From: Aplidium turbinatum
Lineage: Eukaryota > Chordata > Ascidiacea > Aplousobranchia > Polyclinidae
Reading direction: 5' to 3'
DNA: 64,000 bases
Assembly (NCBI GenBank): GCA_918807975.1
Contig: OU964932.1
Coordinates: 9,858,001-9,922,000 of the forward strand
Positions 20,969 through 32,012 of the stretch are shown here, one piece after another. The first letter of the stretch is position 1. Each line of letters opens with the position of its first letter. Made by a program: the position numbers and the translations under genes. The notes under the pieces were generated by a model, which searched no databases, was not told the DNA's origin, and saw only the letters and a program-made list of their open reading frames with translations.

Positions 20969-23455
20969 ATGGAAAAGACAAATAAAAAGAAAAGGAAACT
21001 TGAAAAGTCAAAGAAAAGCTTGAAAAAATCCAGTCCTAAACACGAAAAGTTGGTCAAAAAATCTGTCAAATTAAAGGTTGCACCTGAAGAGAAGCAAGCC
21101 AGTAAGGATGTATCAATTAAGAAAAAGAAGAAAAAAATCAAAACACAATTACTTGAAAGTCGAACTAATCTCAATGGCAAACAAAGTGTGACAAAAGAAG
21201 ATGAGAGTTTGCCCTCTTCAAACAAGAAAATAACAGAGCAAAAAACAGTAAGTTTAATAATTTTTTTAAATTTGGATGTTATGTTGCTGCTTCTAATGTG
21301 AATCATGTAGGTTTAGCCTTGTAGCATCACTTTCTTATTGCTGTTCTTGTCATATTATTCATTTGATAGGCAGATGTTTAAGCATTGGGCATATGTAAAT
21401 TTTTATTTGAAATATATATGCTATTTTGTCACATAAAATTGGCAGTAACAGGTTATCGATTAATTTTTAGTCCTATTGTCATTGCACAAAAGCTGTTGTT
21501 ACATCGGCTATGCATTAGTTTTTCACCTTTATGTCAGAAGAAGGCCATATAGATAGGCCTATACCATTTTTATCCTTCATTTTATCTGATAGCATAATGA
21601 TACAGACTTCTAAGCGTTTTAAAATATGTTTATTTCAGGAACCCCCAAAGTTAGAAAATAATTTGATTATAAACATCTTAGACAACACAGAAGACTATCC
21701 AGATTTTGATTCTTTTCAAAGAGTGTCTGCTGATAAAAAAGAAGGTGACACTTCTCGACATGTAAGTATACATCACATGCAAATAATAAATTTATATTTA
21801 TAGTTTTTTTTTTTATTAAAATCTTTATTGTAAAACCTTCTTGTGATTCTTCAACAGATGAATACTTTTTGACTTACTAGCTAGTTAACATGTATATTAA
21901 GTATGTTAACCTAAAAAAACACCTATCACGTATACTGTATGGTATGCCTGTTAAGTGCATAAAACATATTTAAATGTTATTCAGCAGATGGGTTTTTATG
22001 CTGAATTTTCAAAGCTAAATTAAAAATAAAAAGTTGGAAAATACTGGTAATCGTGTCACTGTGTGCCTTTTTCATTATTTAGAAAAAGCCAAAGTTAGAA
22101 AAAAAAATGCCTATACTTCTCAATGACGTAAAAGAAAATGAAGATTCTTCAGAGTATGATTCCTCAAAAGTATTGTTTGATGATGATGATGAAAATGCAT
22201 GCGAGGGCCCTACACATGTAAGCATTCTATTTTGACATATAAATTATTTTTGTGCAACCTTTTTTGTTGATCAGTCAGAGTATTATTTTTTGTATTATCT
22301 AATGCCCGATTGATGCACATTTCTTTGTCAGATAATCGCAATGGACTGCGAGATGGTCGGGGTAGGGAATCGTGGCAAAAAATCAATCCTAGCACGGGTT
22401 GCCGTCGTCAATGAATTCGGAAAATGCGTCTACGATCAATTTGTCAAACCCACTGAACCTGTCACCGATTATAGGACTCACATCAGGTGAAGTTTTAATT
22501 TTAGTCTATGATAGGTTAAGTTATAAGTTATAACCCAAGATGTGATGGGTTGTAATTTGTGTATAAATGTGATAAAGGCTTTACAAAGCGAAAGTTACCG
22601 ATCTATTTTCAGCGGGATACGGGCTCGAGATATTCACTATGGGAAAGTCTTCGAAGAAGTTCAGAAAGAGGTCAAGGCTTTGTTGAAAGGAAGGCTTTTG
22701 GTTGGTCATGCACTATGGAACGACATGAGAGTCCTTAGTATAAACCACCCATCTAAGTACACTCGTGATACAGCACGGTATGTATAGAAGCTCCACAGAT
22801 GGATGAAATAGAATTTATCCACAACAGTGGTTTCGTGGAACATGTAGCGTGGTTCTGTGAGTTTAAAGGGTTCCTCGTTTTTTTGTTTTTTTGTTTTTTT
22901 TTAAAGAAAATTGATTTCTTGCTTCATTATATTGAATGTGTTATTCTAAATTTTTAGATCACCCTGTCGCATTTATGCTCCAAGAAGGCTAATATTTTAA
23001 TCTAAATTATTGTTAGCGGGGTTCCGTGACAAACACGAAAGTAAATCAGGGGTTCCACAATGACCACAGGTTGAAGATCACTGATCTACAAGAACATTTG
23101 ATTTAATCACTACGAGATTTGTATGGTTTCTTGCTACCACGGTCTGACAATCATGCCTTTTCTAATGTGTATACATAAGTGATTCCGAAACAGTAATTCT
23201 CATTCCTTTTGCAGCTACGGACATTTTCTAAGGTTGGGTTCAGGTCGCTCTCCCCCGCTGCACATTCTAACTAAACAACTGTTGGGCGTGGAAATACAAA
23301 AAGGTGAACACAACCCGACACAAGACGCCCAAGCTGCTTTGAAGTTATATCTCCTTCACAAAGACCAATGGGAACGGGGATTGCGCTATAAAAAGATTAA
23401 AAAAAAGGAAAAGACTGAAAAAATAGCGGCCGCTCGACGACAAGCAATGGCATAA
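20969..23455 (+). CDS. REXO4: REXO4-type 3'-5' RNA exonuclease, complete, six exons
   Basis: Exons 20969-21247, 21639-21761, 22083-22217, 22332-22486, 22613-22777 and 23215-23455 all join at GT/AG sites and give 365 residues. Residues 1-179 are a Lys-rich, then acidic tail (KKKRKLEKSKK, DDDDEN), as expected for nucleolar targeting. The exonuclease domain starts at about 180 with IIAMDCEMVG (D184, E186). It continues with GHALWNDMRVL (D268) and ends with EHNPTQDAQAA (H318, D323), a complete DEDDh set. The length and layout fit animal REXO4/Rex4, implicated in pre-rRNA processing. AMDCEMVG directly after the acidic tail argues against ISG20-type proteins, which lack the N-terminal extension. 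A hAT MITE sits in intron 5. A later in-frame ATG is not needed because the first fits an open, basic N-terminus. Confidence 0.93.
22825..23083. mobile_element. hAT MITE in REXO4 intron 5 (259 bp)
   Basis: The ends CAGTGGTTTCGTGGAAC and inverted CAGTGATCTTCAACC are flanked by ATCCACAA and ATCTACAA (7 of 8). The internal words GTTCCGTGACAAACACG and GGTTCCACAATGACC echo the left end. Confidence 0.8.
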
Positions 23456-23599
23456 GACAACGGTGGCCCAGATGCAACAAACAGCACTGCGTGGTTCTTC
23501 TACAATGGCAATGCAGCTGTTAGAAATGTTCACTCTTCCTACTCGAAAAAAAAAAAGATTATTTAACATCTTTGGAAGGGTTTATTAGGGCCATTGTCG

Positions 23600-23845
23600 C
23601 CTGGGGGAAGGTCTATCCTTTACCACCCCATGTTGGCAACGTTTAGCGGACTGCACCGATATATGATTAGAGAAGACAGTCTTTGACCTCATCATTCAAG
23701 AGTCCCAAGACCTTGGTATCTTTTGGTCCGTTTGTTAGAAACTTGAATATAATGGTACAATCGTTGATGGTGTGGTCTGCTGTCTGTTCCTCAGCACCAC
23801 ATTCACAAGAATTGCCTTTTACCACTGGTTCATATTATGTTAAAT
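23600..23845 (-). mobile_element. Jockey-like LINE, 3' terminal fragment
   Basis: The minus strand reads CECGAEEQTADHTIND then a degenerate LLNDEVKDCLL, matching the C-terminal Cys/His segment of the LINE at 13045-13905. It ends in the same TTCCAACATGGGG-type terminus, close behind the REXO4 stop codon. Confidence 0.65.
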
Positions 23846-25600
23846 AGGTTGACGACAAATGCAATGAGTGAAGTGAGGCAACGGCGTGATATATTTGAAC
23901 ACGCTCTAACTTGAGGATATTGCTAAGTTCATTCAGAAAAGCTTTCAGAATCTTTCTCTAGCTTTTTATCCACCTATCCCCTGACCCATTTTTAAAAGGT
24001 AGTTTCTCTGCCACCAGCATTTTAAAATACGAACTATTTTATCACCGAATCTGTTGCAAATATGCTTTTTTAAACATCCTTGTTTTGTTTCTCTGCTGAC
24101 TTCACGCCGGGTTAGAAATATTACCCTCCAACAGAAATAAACGTAAAGTTTGTCAAAACACCATAAATGAAACTGCTAGTGAGCTAAAAGCCGTTTGATT
24201 TGGAGCCTGACACTTACCGGTAGGCTACTCAATGGATTTGGTGGTGACTCATCTTCTATCATCTTTGACGCGATAGTGAATCCTGTTACTGCGAGTGGTC
24301 CTATTTTGATGCGAGTCTTAGTTGAATTAAATACATGCAACGTACCATGCGGGGAAGAATAAAAGAAATAACAAATATCGTTGTTTTAGCGACCCCTGGA
24401 CCACAAAGCTGGGAGTGATTTGATCTTTTTTATTGATCGTCGATTCGCATTAAGTTAATTTAATTATGAAGTTGACTCACGCTTGGCCAGACATGTTCTA
24501 ATATTTGTGGTAGTCACTTCTGCCGGTACAACCAATACAAGGTGCTTCGTTAGTGTACATAGCAATGAGATGTAGCTATGAAAGGCGGAGTATTTTATCA
24601 AAGAAGTTTTCTTTCTGTCGACGCTTTTGAGTTGGGCTATGCCAAGGAATACAGTCGAAGCTTTCTTACTCCTAAACTTTCCATTCTTGTAGCCTGTTTT
24701 CTTCGGTGATTGGGCATATGTAATTATGTAGCCTACGATAGCATTAAAAAAGTTCGCGGAATTTTCTCATGATTCCGGTGCAAGCAGGTTCGGACATATT
24801 AGCCAGATGGTCTAGGTATATGCTAATGGCCATGACCAATTATTCAGTATATTCTCTTGTAAATTGTCTAGGCAATTTTGACCAAGTAAAGACAACTTTT
24901 TCAATTGAATCATGATTGGAATGAAAAATGGGTTTGCCAGAAGACTCATCCTGAAACAAAACAGCAATCTCAATTCTACACAATGGCTCCCGCGCGGATC
25001 ATCTGGACAAAGCAAATTGGTTAGAGTAACCGTTTTTTTTTGGGGGGGGGGGGGGAGGACTCTGAATGAGTAGTGTTTGTAGACTATTTAAACGGTCGGA
25101 AAACTGTGACAGAAGCATATCATGTTGAAAAAAGCAGAATTAGCTAACAAACGTCCGGGAACGCAGCACTGGAAGCGTTCCATCACAACGCTCCAGCTCA
25201 TTCTGCACGTGCTCTAAAGGAAATGTGGAGTGCCTCATCCGCCAAACCGCAGCCTACGATACTCTGGCATCGTGTATCAACTCTCAAGCTTATTCGGTTT
25301 ATCCCAAGCCGCCATACAGTTCGATACACTTATGGAGCTGGTCTCATATGAACTTCACACCAGTGTTGGAAAGAGTAGTCGACCGTGCTCACTGCAAAAT
25401 GGGGTGGCCTACTCTAAGATCTACACTAGCACCCCTATTTTTCAATATCGATACCCACGACAGTTGAAAAGTTACCAGTAAGCTGTTTTTCTCATCAAAG
25501 CCTTTGCAGTAGGCTAGATGTAAAGCAGGTATAGGCCTACCGGTAGTTGGATTAGTAAGTAGGCTACCATGAGCATTGAGCATGCAGTGAATGTCCAGCC
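23846..25600. other. Long region without supportable genes
   Basis: A G-run (25032-25056) follows a T-run. CACCAGTGTTGGAAAGAGTA near 25361 facing CTACTCTAAG at 25410 looks like part of a hAT-style end, but no element could be closed. Overlapping open frames at 25225-25481 show no family. Confidence 0.35.
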
Positions 25601-25689
25601 TTGATGCTCATAGCGCAATGCACGCTATTATAACAAGATTGATTAAACTGCTAACTTAGCTATCGGTGCCAATTGTCATTTTACGATAA

Positions 25690-26135
25690 ACAGAAGCCCT
25701 TCTATTGTCAGATGTATTAAAAGCATTCGTATCCCCTTCTTTCGGTACAATTTCTCCAGTTGATAAGCTCACAGATAATTGCAGCCCTATTGTCGTAACA
25801 ACGAAAAAGAAATCGGATAAAATCGAAACATGCCAGAGCATAGAACGAGCGGGGATTTTTCAAAATTTGATATGCTTGCTTTTATATAGCGCCGTATCCA
25901 TCGCAGAATGCGTTGCTCCTCAGAGCTTTACAAAGCAGACATTGTCAATGCAGCTATATATAGAGGCGCAACTGAGTACATTATTACCCGAATCCATTCT
26001 ATTGCTCAGTGCCAAGCATGAATTCAACTACATTTATGACACACAGTTCGGGAATTATATATATGAGAAAGCTCCGTTTGGCATCTGCTCTATTTCAAAA
26101 CACTACAAACGTCGAATGGGTGAGTGTAGAAAACT
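25690..26135 (+). mobile_element. Ty3/gypsy-type LTR retrotransposon fossil, reverse transcriptase fragment
   Basis: The plus strand carries two landmarks of gypsy-type reverse transcriptase: a DxxSPIVVTTKKK segment near 25755-25810, and TQFGNYIYEKAPFGICS near 26040-26090 followed by HYKRRM. Only part of the RT is present. No LTRs, gag, RNase H or integrase were recognised nearby. It is a short, broken, presumably old relic and nothing suggests activity. Confidence 0.6.
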
Positions 26136-27228
26136 TGGTTTATGTTTTTGAAATTGTAGATAACAATTGTATTTAGCCTACCCAAAAAATTGAAACGATA
26201 GACTAAGTTGCTAAATCATGTAGAAAAAAAAAAGATTCGACTCACAAAAAAAAAAATCGTAGCCTATGTGACCAGTTTGCTGGAGCAATTTTATCAAAAG
26301 ATGGGTATAAAATGCAGCTCAAAATTTACTAAGTCCTTTAAAGTGTCGCTTTTCCAAAAAAACTGTAGAGGCGGGATTTGGTAACACTGAACCGAAGAAC
26401 GAAAATCGGCCGCTTTAATGCTTGCTTGACACTGTGGGACATAAAGGTCCAAACTGCGTGTCAGGATCTTCTAATTATGCTGACCACAAACTTTCTGCCT
26501 CGCACGAACGACGACAATCCACCCTATACCCTGACAGCAAAATCTGTCATTTTTACACTGATTCAACGTTTGCAGACGCTCAGATTTTACCCCATCAGAC
26601 TATTTTTAATTCCCTAAACTCAAAGAACAGTTAACAGCACAAATGAAACAAAGCAGGCAACAAAGAAATGACTTATGAACAGCTGAGTAGATTTATTTTA
26701 AAATGGCCTAAAAGGATGGTAACGCCGCCATGAGAAGTGCATTGGCCTCGACAGTGGCTACGTTGAAAAGTAAATCCCTTCCACTACGAATTCAATAAAG
26801 TACGTATTACAAAATCCCGCAAACATTTCAAATGCCCCTGAAATAACTCAAGCTCAGTGGATATAGCCTTCTGACAGAATAGAAGAACAAGTTAAAATTC
26901 TGATCATTGTGACTCTAACTCCGTATTGTTATGTCACTCAACACATGATTTTTTTTACATTTTGCTTTATTTTGCAGTAAAATTTCTTGTAGCCTAGTTG
27001 GATAAAAGTATCGGCTACGCCGCTACGTAATCAAATGTTAAATTTGAAAAAATACATCAGCAATAACTATCAGGAAAAGTATAGAAACAAAAATGTCAAG
27101 AATTGAAAAAGAAACGAAAGCAGAGTATTGCTCCAATCAAAGTAAGAAACACAACCTTGTGCGCGATTTCATGACTAACGTGGCAATGTTTTCGCCTGAT
27201 CACGTGACGATACGCAATCGATGACATG
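26136..27228. other. Non-coding region between the RT fossil and MAX
   Basis: Open frames at 26378-26634 overlap in two frames and have no recognised domain. AT-rich otherwise. The 3' UTR of MAX (minus strand) should lie in the right part. Confidence 0.35.
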
Positions 27229-28103
27229 CTACGAACTGTCTTGCTCCATTTCCATACCACGTTCAATGTTGGCGTTTTGTGTTGACATGAAACCGTCTCG
27301 CTTCGCTCTCTCCAGTGCTCGAACTGTTTGAATAGGATCATGATTAGAAATCGGCTGATGCGTGTAGGAACTTGTTACTCGGAACCAACCGAATACAAGG
27401 GACGTTGTTCAAACGTCATATAACGTCCTTGGGGGAGATGGTCAAAACCGTGACAATGCGTTGTACAATTTAATGGCGAATTACACTTGAAAGAGGAATG
27501 GAGGATACGCAAAAATGACGTCATATCAGAAGAAATCTAACCCATGGCATTTTAAAATCCCAAGCAGAACATCCTATAGATCACAACAATGTACTTGCAA
27601 TCGTGATCCTCAAAACTAGATCCTTAACCATATGCAATTTTGTACATATTTGTACACGTCTAATGGCATCCCCGTTTATGGTCACGTCATGCTGCATTGT
27701 GACAATACAACTTTAAATTAATTTCATTTACTTCTTATTTCCAATTCGTTATTTTGTTTTCTTAGTTCTTCGATGTCTTGCTTTTCCGAGGAATTCTTCC
27801 GCGTCATATCTTGAATGTATTCTGTGGCTTTGTTGAGAATCTGCGCTCTAGAAGCCTATCAATGTTAATAAGACGTCTTTAAATCCCTAAGATTTTAGTT
27901 GCATAAACAGTTAAACACGTTAACAAAGGGCTGGGGTTGATACAGTGAAGTTACCCATTGGGCTCCAGAATAACCTAAAAGTTGATCATGTTCACCTTTT
28001 CTCCTTGCAATGATGGAACTGAATCTCTTAACCCGCTGAAACTTTCTTTAATGTGGTCTCTTCTTTTCCTTTCCAACGCATTGTGATGAGAGCGTTTACT
28101 AAG
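27229..28103 (-). CDS. MAX: MAX bHLH-leucine-zipper factor, three 3' exons (N-terminus not assigned)
   Basis: The minus-strand exons 28103-27996, 27855-27732 and 27323-27229 join with GT/AG sites and compatible phases. Exon one encodes [19 protein letters not shown] then [15 protein letters not shown] (basic region, helix 1, loop), nearly identical to vertebrate MAX. Exon two gives [20 protein letters not shown] and the start of the zipper ([12 protein letters not shown]). The last gives [15 protein letters not shown] and stops after EMEQDSS. Both internal boundaries, GEK|ASRAQ and the 41-codon-plus-one exon, match the human MAX gene. The E-box contacts H, E, R, R in HNALERKRR are intact. MAX is the obligate partner of MYC and MXD proteins. 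The C-terminal tail is much shorter than in vertebrates. The start codon is not visible; a candidate 5' exon lies at 29334-29411. Confidence 0.93.
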
Positions 28104-28164
28104 CTGAAAAAATATTTTTTTTAATCTATATGAAAAAGCATCTAAGGATGCAAGAAAAAAGGAT

Positions 28165-28500
28165 ATGATGAAGCATGGTCGAACTGATGAAGTAAAACAG
28201 GTAACTAATAATAACAGGAAGGCCTGGGTGCAGCTCAACCGCCTACGTACTGGCGCTGGACTATTCTGCTCCAACATGCACAAACGGGGAATGGTTCCAT
28301 CCGCGATCAGTGAGTGTGGCAAGGATGAACAGACCATACCACCTGCAACTGCGCCAAACGGTGTGCGTGAACTGGATGACAAATCTTTTCAGTGGCTGCT
28401 TGATACCTGCTCAAACATCCAGATTCTAGACCAAGTTGCCGCCACTGCTAAATGGTGGTAAAAGGCAGAGCCTCTCGACCTCCAGGTAGCGAAGAAGGTT
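28165..28500 (+). mobile_element. Jockey-like LINE, 3' fragment
   Basis: The plus strand reads [20 protein letters not shown] then [15 protein letters not shown], the Cys/His end of the LINE family. The second Cys/His pair is degraded by an internal deletion relative to 13120-13369. AAGAAGATGATG near 28507 corresponds to the family's 3' terminus. It lies just upstream of the MAX bHLH exon, antisense to it. Confidence 0.7.
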
Positions 28501-28699
28501 CACACGAAGAAGATGATGTTCAATGTTCTTTGTTACGCACATGTTCAAAATTTTCTACAACAGGCATCTTTTCAATAAAATTTTTGATATTGCAATATAA
28601 ACCTTTCTTTCGCAATATAGCATTAAGTCATACTTTCAGATCACAACACAAGAATCTCAGAAAGACCTCACCCCCATTAATTCATTGCCATCCTCTCCC

Positions 28700-29012
28700 T
28701 GAAACACAAAAAAAAAATATATATATATATGATATAAAAAAACAATGAAAACTATTAATACTACAAAAAGTGCTCAATGTCAAGCAAAAAGGCAAAGCAG
28801 AGCGAATTAAATCAAATATAGTTATTACTATCTGAAGCCTTTACAAATTGTTTCACCTAACGGATCATCAGAAGGTCTTATTCAAATAGAATATGATATA
28901 AGAATAATAAAATACAAATAGAATAAAATACAAATAATACAAATATAAATACAAATATACAAATACAAAAATACAAATATAAAATACAAATAGAATAAAT
29001 ATATATGATATA
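28700..29012. repeat. Simple AT-rich repeats
   Basis: (TA)n at 28717-28731 and a degenerate ATACAAATA-type array at about 28905-29012, where AATACAAAT is repeated roughly ten times. Confidence 0.8.
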
Positions 29013-29333
29013 TATAAATCTTATGATGTTCCAAATTGAAAGTTTTATGCCTAAACTAGTTATCCCATGTCACAGTGCCAGGACAAGTAAAGGAATTGTA
29101 CGTTGTGTATTCACACAAACTAATGACTGTGACATCAATATGAACGATTTGTAACAAAGCTATCTTTGATTTGATATCTTCTATTGATAGAGCTCTACGT
29201 TCTTGATTGCATGCATGTCAAATTTCTCTTCTTTAACAAACACAGAAGATAATTTTTAAATGTGGATTAGTACAACTTGAAGAGTTGATGTCTTTATGAG
29301 GAGTTTCCACTTTAAGTTGACATGTCAGTTTAC

Positions 29334-29411
29334 CTCACTATCCATGTCCAGACTCCGTTCCTCATCGAACGCTTTGGTATATTCGTGATCCAGCTTTATT
29401 GTTGGTGTTGC
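29334..29411 (-). CDS. Candidate upstream MAX exon
   Basis: On the minus strand an acceptor (TTTCTTTATAATTAG) is followed by an open stretch reading LDHEYTKAFDEERSLDMDSE and a GTAAAC donor in phase 0. This matches the phase needed by the bHLH exon at 28103. The acidic DEER part is in the place where vertebrate MAX has SDEEQPRFQS. No start codon is present, so another exon is needed. The assignment rests on position, phase and acidity only. Confidence 0.35.
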
Positions 29412-29699
29412 TAATTATAAAGAAAATTTTTCATGGAATATATACTCACCCTAAAATTGCAACAATGAGTTACCAACAAAAGTTACAGCTAAAAACATCT
29501 TTATATTTACAAGTTAGAGGCAACATAGGCGACCTAATTCATGTGTATCAGACTGTTCAGATACCAACCATACACCAATTTTGTTTAAATATTTCTCTCC
29601 CAATATGCTGACAAAATGTATATAATACTTATATTTCATATTTGTAAATGTTAGCAACCTATGGAATGGATGTACACATTATGTTGTCTTTGTTTGAAC

Positions 29700-29857
29700 G
29701 TTTGAGGCCAAGGGCCCATTTTATCAACTCGAAAATTGACAGAGTGTTTCCAGACAATACAAAAAAGCTACCAGAAAGTAATCGGTTACTGATTTTAAAG
29801 AGAATAAGAGAACACAAGAGAAAAGGTTAAGAACCACTGCGCTATTAGATGTTATGG
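29700..29857. mobile_element. Right part of a hAT-like repeat
   Basis: The right end AAAGGTTAAGAACCACTG at 29822-29839 is a standard hAT-type terminus. A matching left end was not found, so the left border is a guess. Confidence 0.3.
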
Positions 29858-29889
29858 ATATACTTTTAATTCAACTATGCTTCATAAAG

Positions 29890-30106
29890 GCGGAATGGCC
29901 CGTTTCGGTGAGTCCGATTCGGTTAGTCCGATTCGGTGAGTCCGATCCCTTAACAGGGGATTTTTTCAATTTTTTTTTAAATTATCGGGTACCGTAGCCT
30001 AATTATCATTGCCGTTTTAGGGTTAGGGGTTAGGAGTTAAGGTTAGGGGTTAGGAACTCACCGAATCAGACTCACCGAATTGGACTCACCGAATAGTAGC
30101 AGACCC
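29890..30106. mobile_element. Short foldback element, TTCGG(T/C)GAGTCCGA family (217 bp)
   Basis: The ends carry several copies of TTCGGTGAGTCCGA on the left and the inverted TCACCGAATCAGACTCACCG on the right. They are flanked by a perfect 8-bp target-site duplication TCATAAAG (29882-29889, 30107-30114). The core AAATTATCGGGTACCGTAGC is shared with the large element at 30474-33785. A TTAGGG-like tract lies at 30019-30055. Confidence 0.85.
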
Positions 30107-30735
30107 TCATAAAGGACAGGCCTCTTTCACAGCTGGCACTAGAGGCTGAGCTGGAAGAAGAGCATATTTAAAAAACAGATGAAAACTTGCTACAATATCT
30201 AGAAAAAGTCACAAGCCTACTACAAGTTGAGTAGGCTTATATATGGTGTTCATGCAAGTAGCTACAACCAACAAACGCTTACGAATTAAGGCTCAACTAT
30301 GGGGTGCAAAGTAATTTGTCCCTAAAATGGTTAAGATAAAAATAAAGCAATGTTGAAGTTGCGAACTGGAGTTTGTACAATTTTACCAAGAAGAGTTTGT
30401 AATCTTTTATTCTAAAGTCGACAAAGGGGAATTAGATTAAAGGTTAAGGTTTGTATTGACTCATAGTCATAACACGGAATGGCCCGTTTCGGCGAGTCCG
30501 ATTCGGCGAGTCCGATTCGACTAGTCCGATTCGGCGAGTTCCCTATTCGGCGAGAGCCTTTTTCGGCGAGTGCCCTATTCGGCGAGTTTTTGAAATTTTT
30601 AAAAGGAAATTATCGGGTACCGTAGCCTAATTACAATTGCCGTTTTTACATCGTTTTAACGTCGCTAAACGTTGAAATCGTGCAGAAAGGAATAAAAATA
30701 AAATGTTTGAACTATTAAATTAAAATTCGTCATAT

Positions 30736-30925
30736 CAGTTCAGTTAGTTTTATTTCTGACCATCATATCAAAAACAATACACGTCAACATAGCAAAGGTC
30801 GAGAAAAATGTAGAAGCGACAAAACGCGAAGTTAAAACGTGCTTGTGACCGAAGTAAGTTATTGAGTTGAAAGAAATTTGGCACGGTCGCAACACCTTCG
30901 GAAAAATTTAAGATATGAAGGGAAA
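30736..30925 (-). repeat. Interspersed repeat with GGTCAGAAATAAAA terminus
   Basis: Read on the minus strand it runs from GGTGTTGCGACCGTGCC to ATGGTCAGAAATAAAA then an ACTGA repeat. Relatives: 38513-38700 (same orientation), about 41055-41203 (reverse), and the right arm of the foldback (31984-32012 plus 33391-33522). The A-rich end followed by (ACTGA)n suggests a retroposed SINE or LINE tail. Confidence 0.6.
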
Positions 30926-32012
30926 ATAAAACAAAGACAATGTTACAAAAAAAATCATGTTTATGTCTATAAGTTAGTACTTTTGAATAGTTAAAATGAT
31001 TAGTTTGGATCAACAAATGTGTGACCTACAGCTTAGATTGAAAGGAAATTATCGGGTACCGTAGCCTAGTTATCCCGACCAGCAAAAATTTGTTCCAAGA
31101 ACCCAGTTAGCCTAACAGTTCATTTTTACATTGTAGTAACAGAATAAAAATGCTAACCAAATGTGTGGCCTATCGTTTTAACGTCGCTAAACGTTGAAAT
31201 CGTGTAGAAAAGAAAACTTTGCTGACTAGGATACTTTGAAACTGAAAAACATTCACAGAAGCCCTACGATACGTTGCATTTTTAAGATAATGTATTCAGA
31301 CGTTGAATCAATGTACAAATGAAATGTTATGCTAAATGGGTTCTTGGAACAATTCGAAAGGCTTCTGTGAATGTTTCTCAGCTTCAACGTATCCTAGTCA
31401 GCAAAGTTCTCTTTTCTACACGATTTCAACATTTAGCGACGTTAAAACGATGTAAAAACGGCAATTTTTGCTGGTCGGGATAACTGGGCTACGGCACCCG
31501 ATAATTTCCTTTCAATCCAAGCTGTAGGCGGCCTACAGTAGGCCACACATTTGGTTAGCCTTTTTATTCTGTTACTACAATGTAAAAATGAACTGTTAGG
31601 CTAGCTGGGTTCTTGGAACAAATCGAAAGGCTTCTGTGAATGTTTCTCAGTTTCAAAGTATCCTAGTCAGCAAAAGCTCCCTTTTCTACTCGATTTCAAC
31701 GTTTAGCGACGTTAACACGATAGGCCACACATTTGGTTAGCCTTTTCATTCTGTTCCTACAATGTAAAAATGAACTGTGTTCTTGGAACAAATTTTTGCT
31801 GGTCGGGATAACTAGGCTACGGTACCCGATAATTTCCTTTCAATCCAAGCTGTAGGCCACACATTTGTTGATCCAAACTAATCATTTTAACTATTCAAAA
31901 GTACTAACTTATAGACATAAACATGATTTTTTTTGTAACATTGTCTTTGTTTTATTTTCCCTTCATATCTTGAATTTTTCTGAAGGTGTTGCGACCGTGC
32001 CAAATTTCTTTC

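Noticed and set aside
20932-21306. 124-codon minus-strand frame
   Set aside because: Antisense shadow of the Lys-rich first exon of REXO4; F/L-rich composition follows from AAA/AAG codons.
28165-28461. Host zinc-finger gene (CNMHKRGM...CGKDEQT)
   Set aside because: Matches the Cys/His C-terminal end of the LINE family seen at four other places in the window.
30019-30055. Interstitial telomere
   Set aside because: Only a few imperfect TTAGGG-like units, inside a transposon bounded by a target-site duplication.
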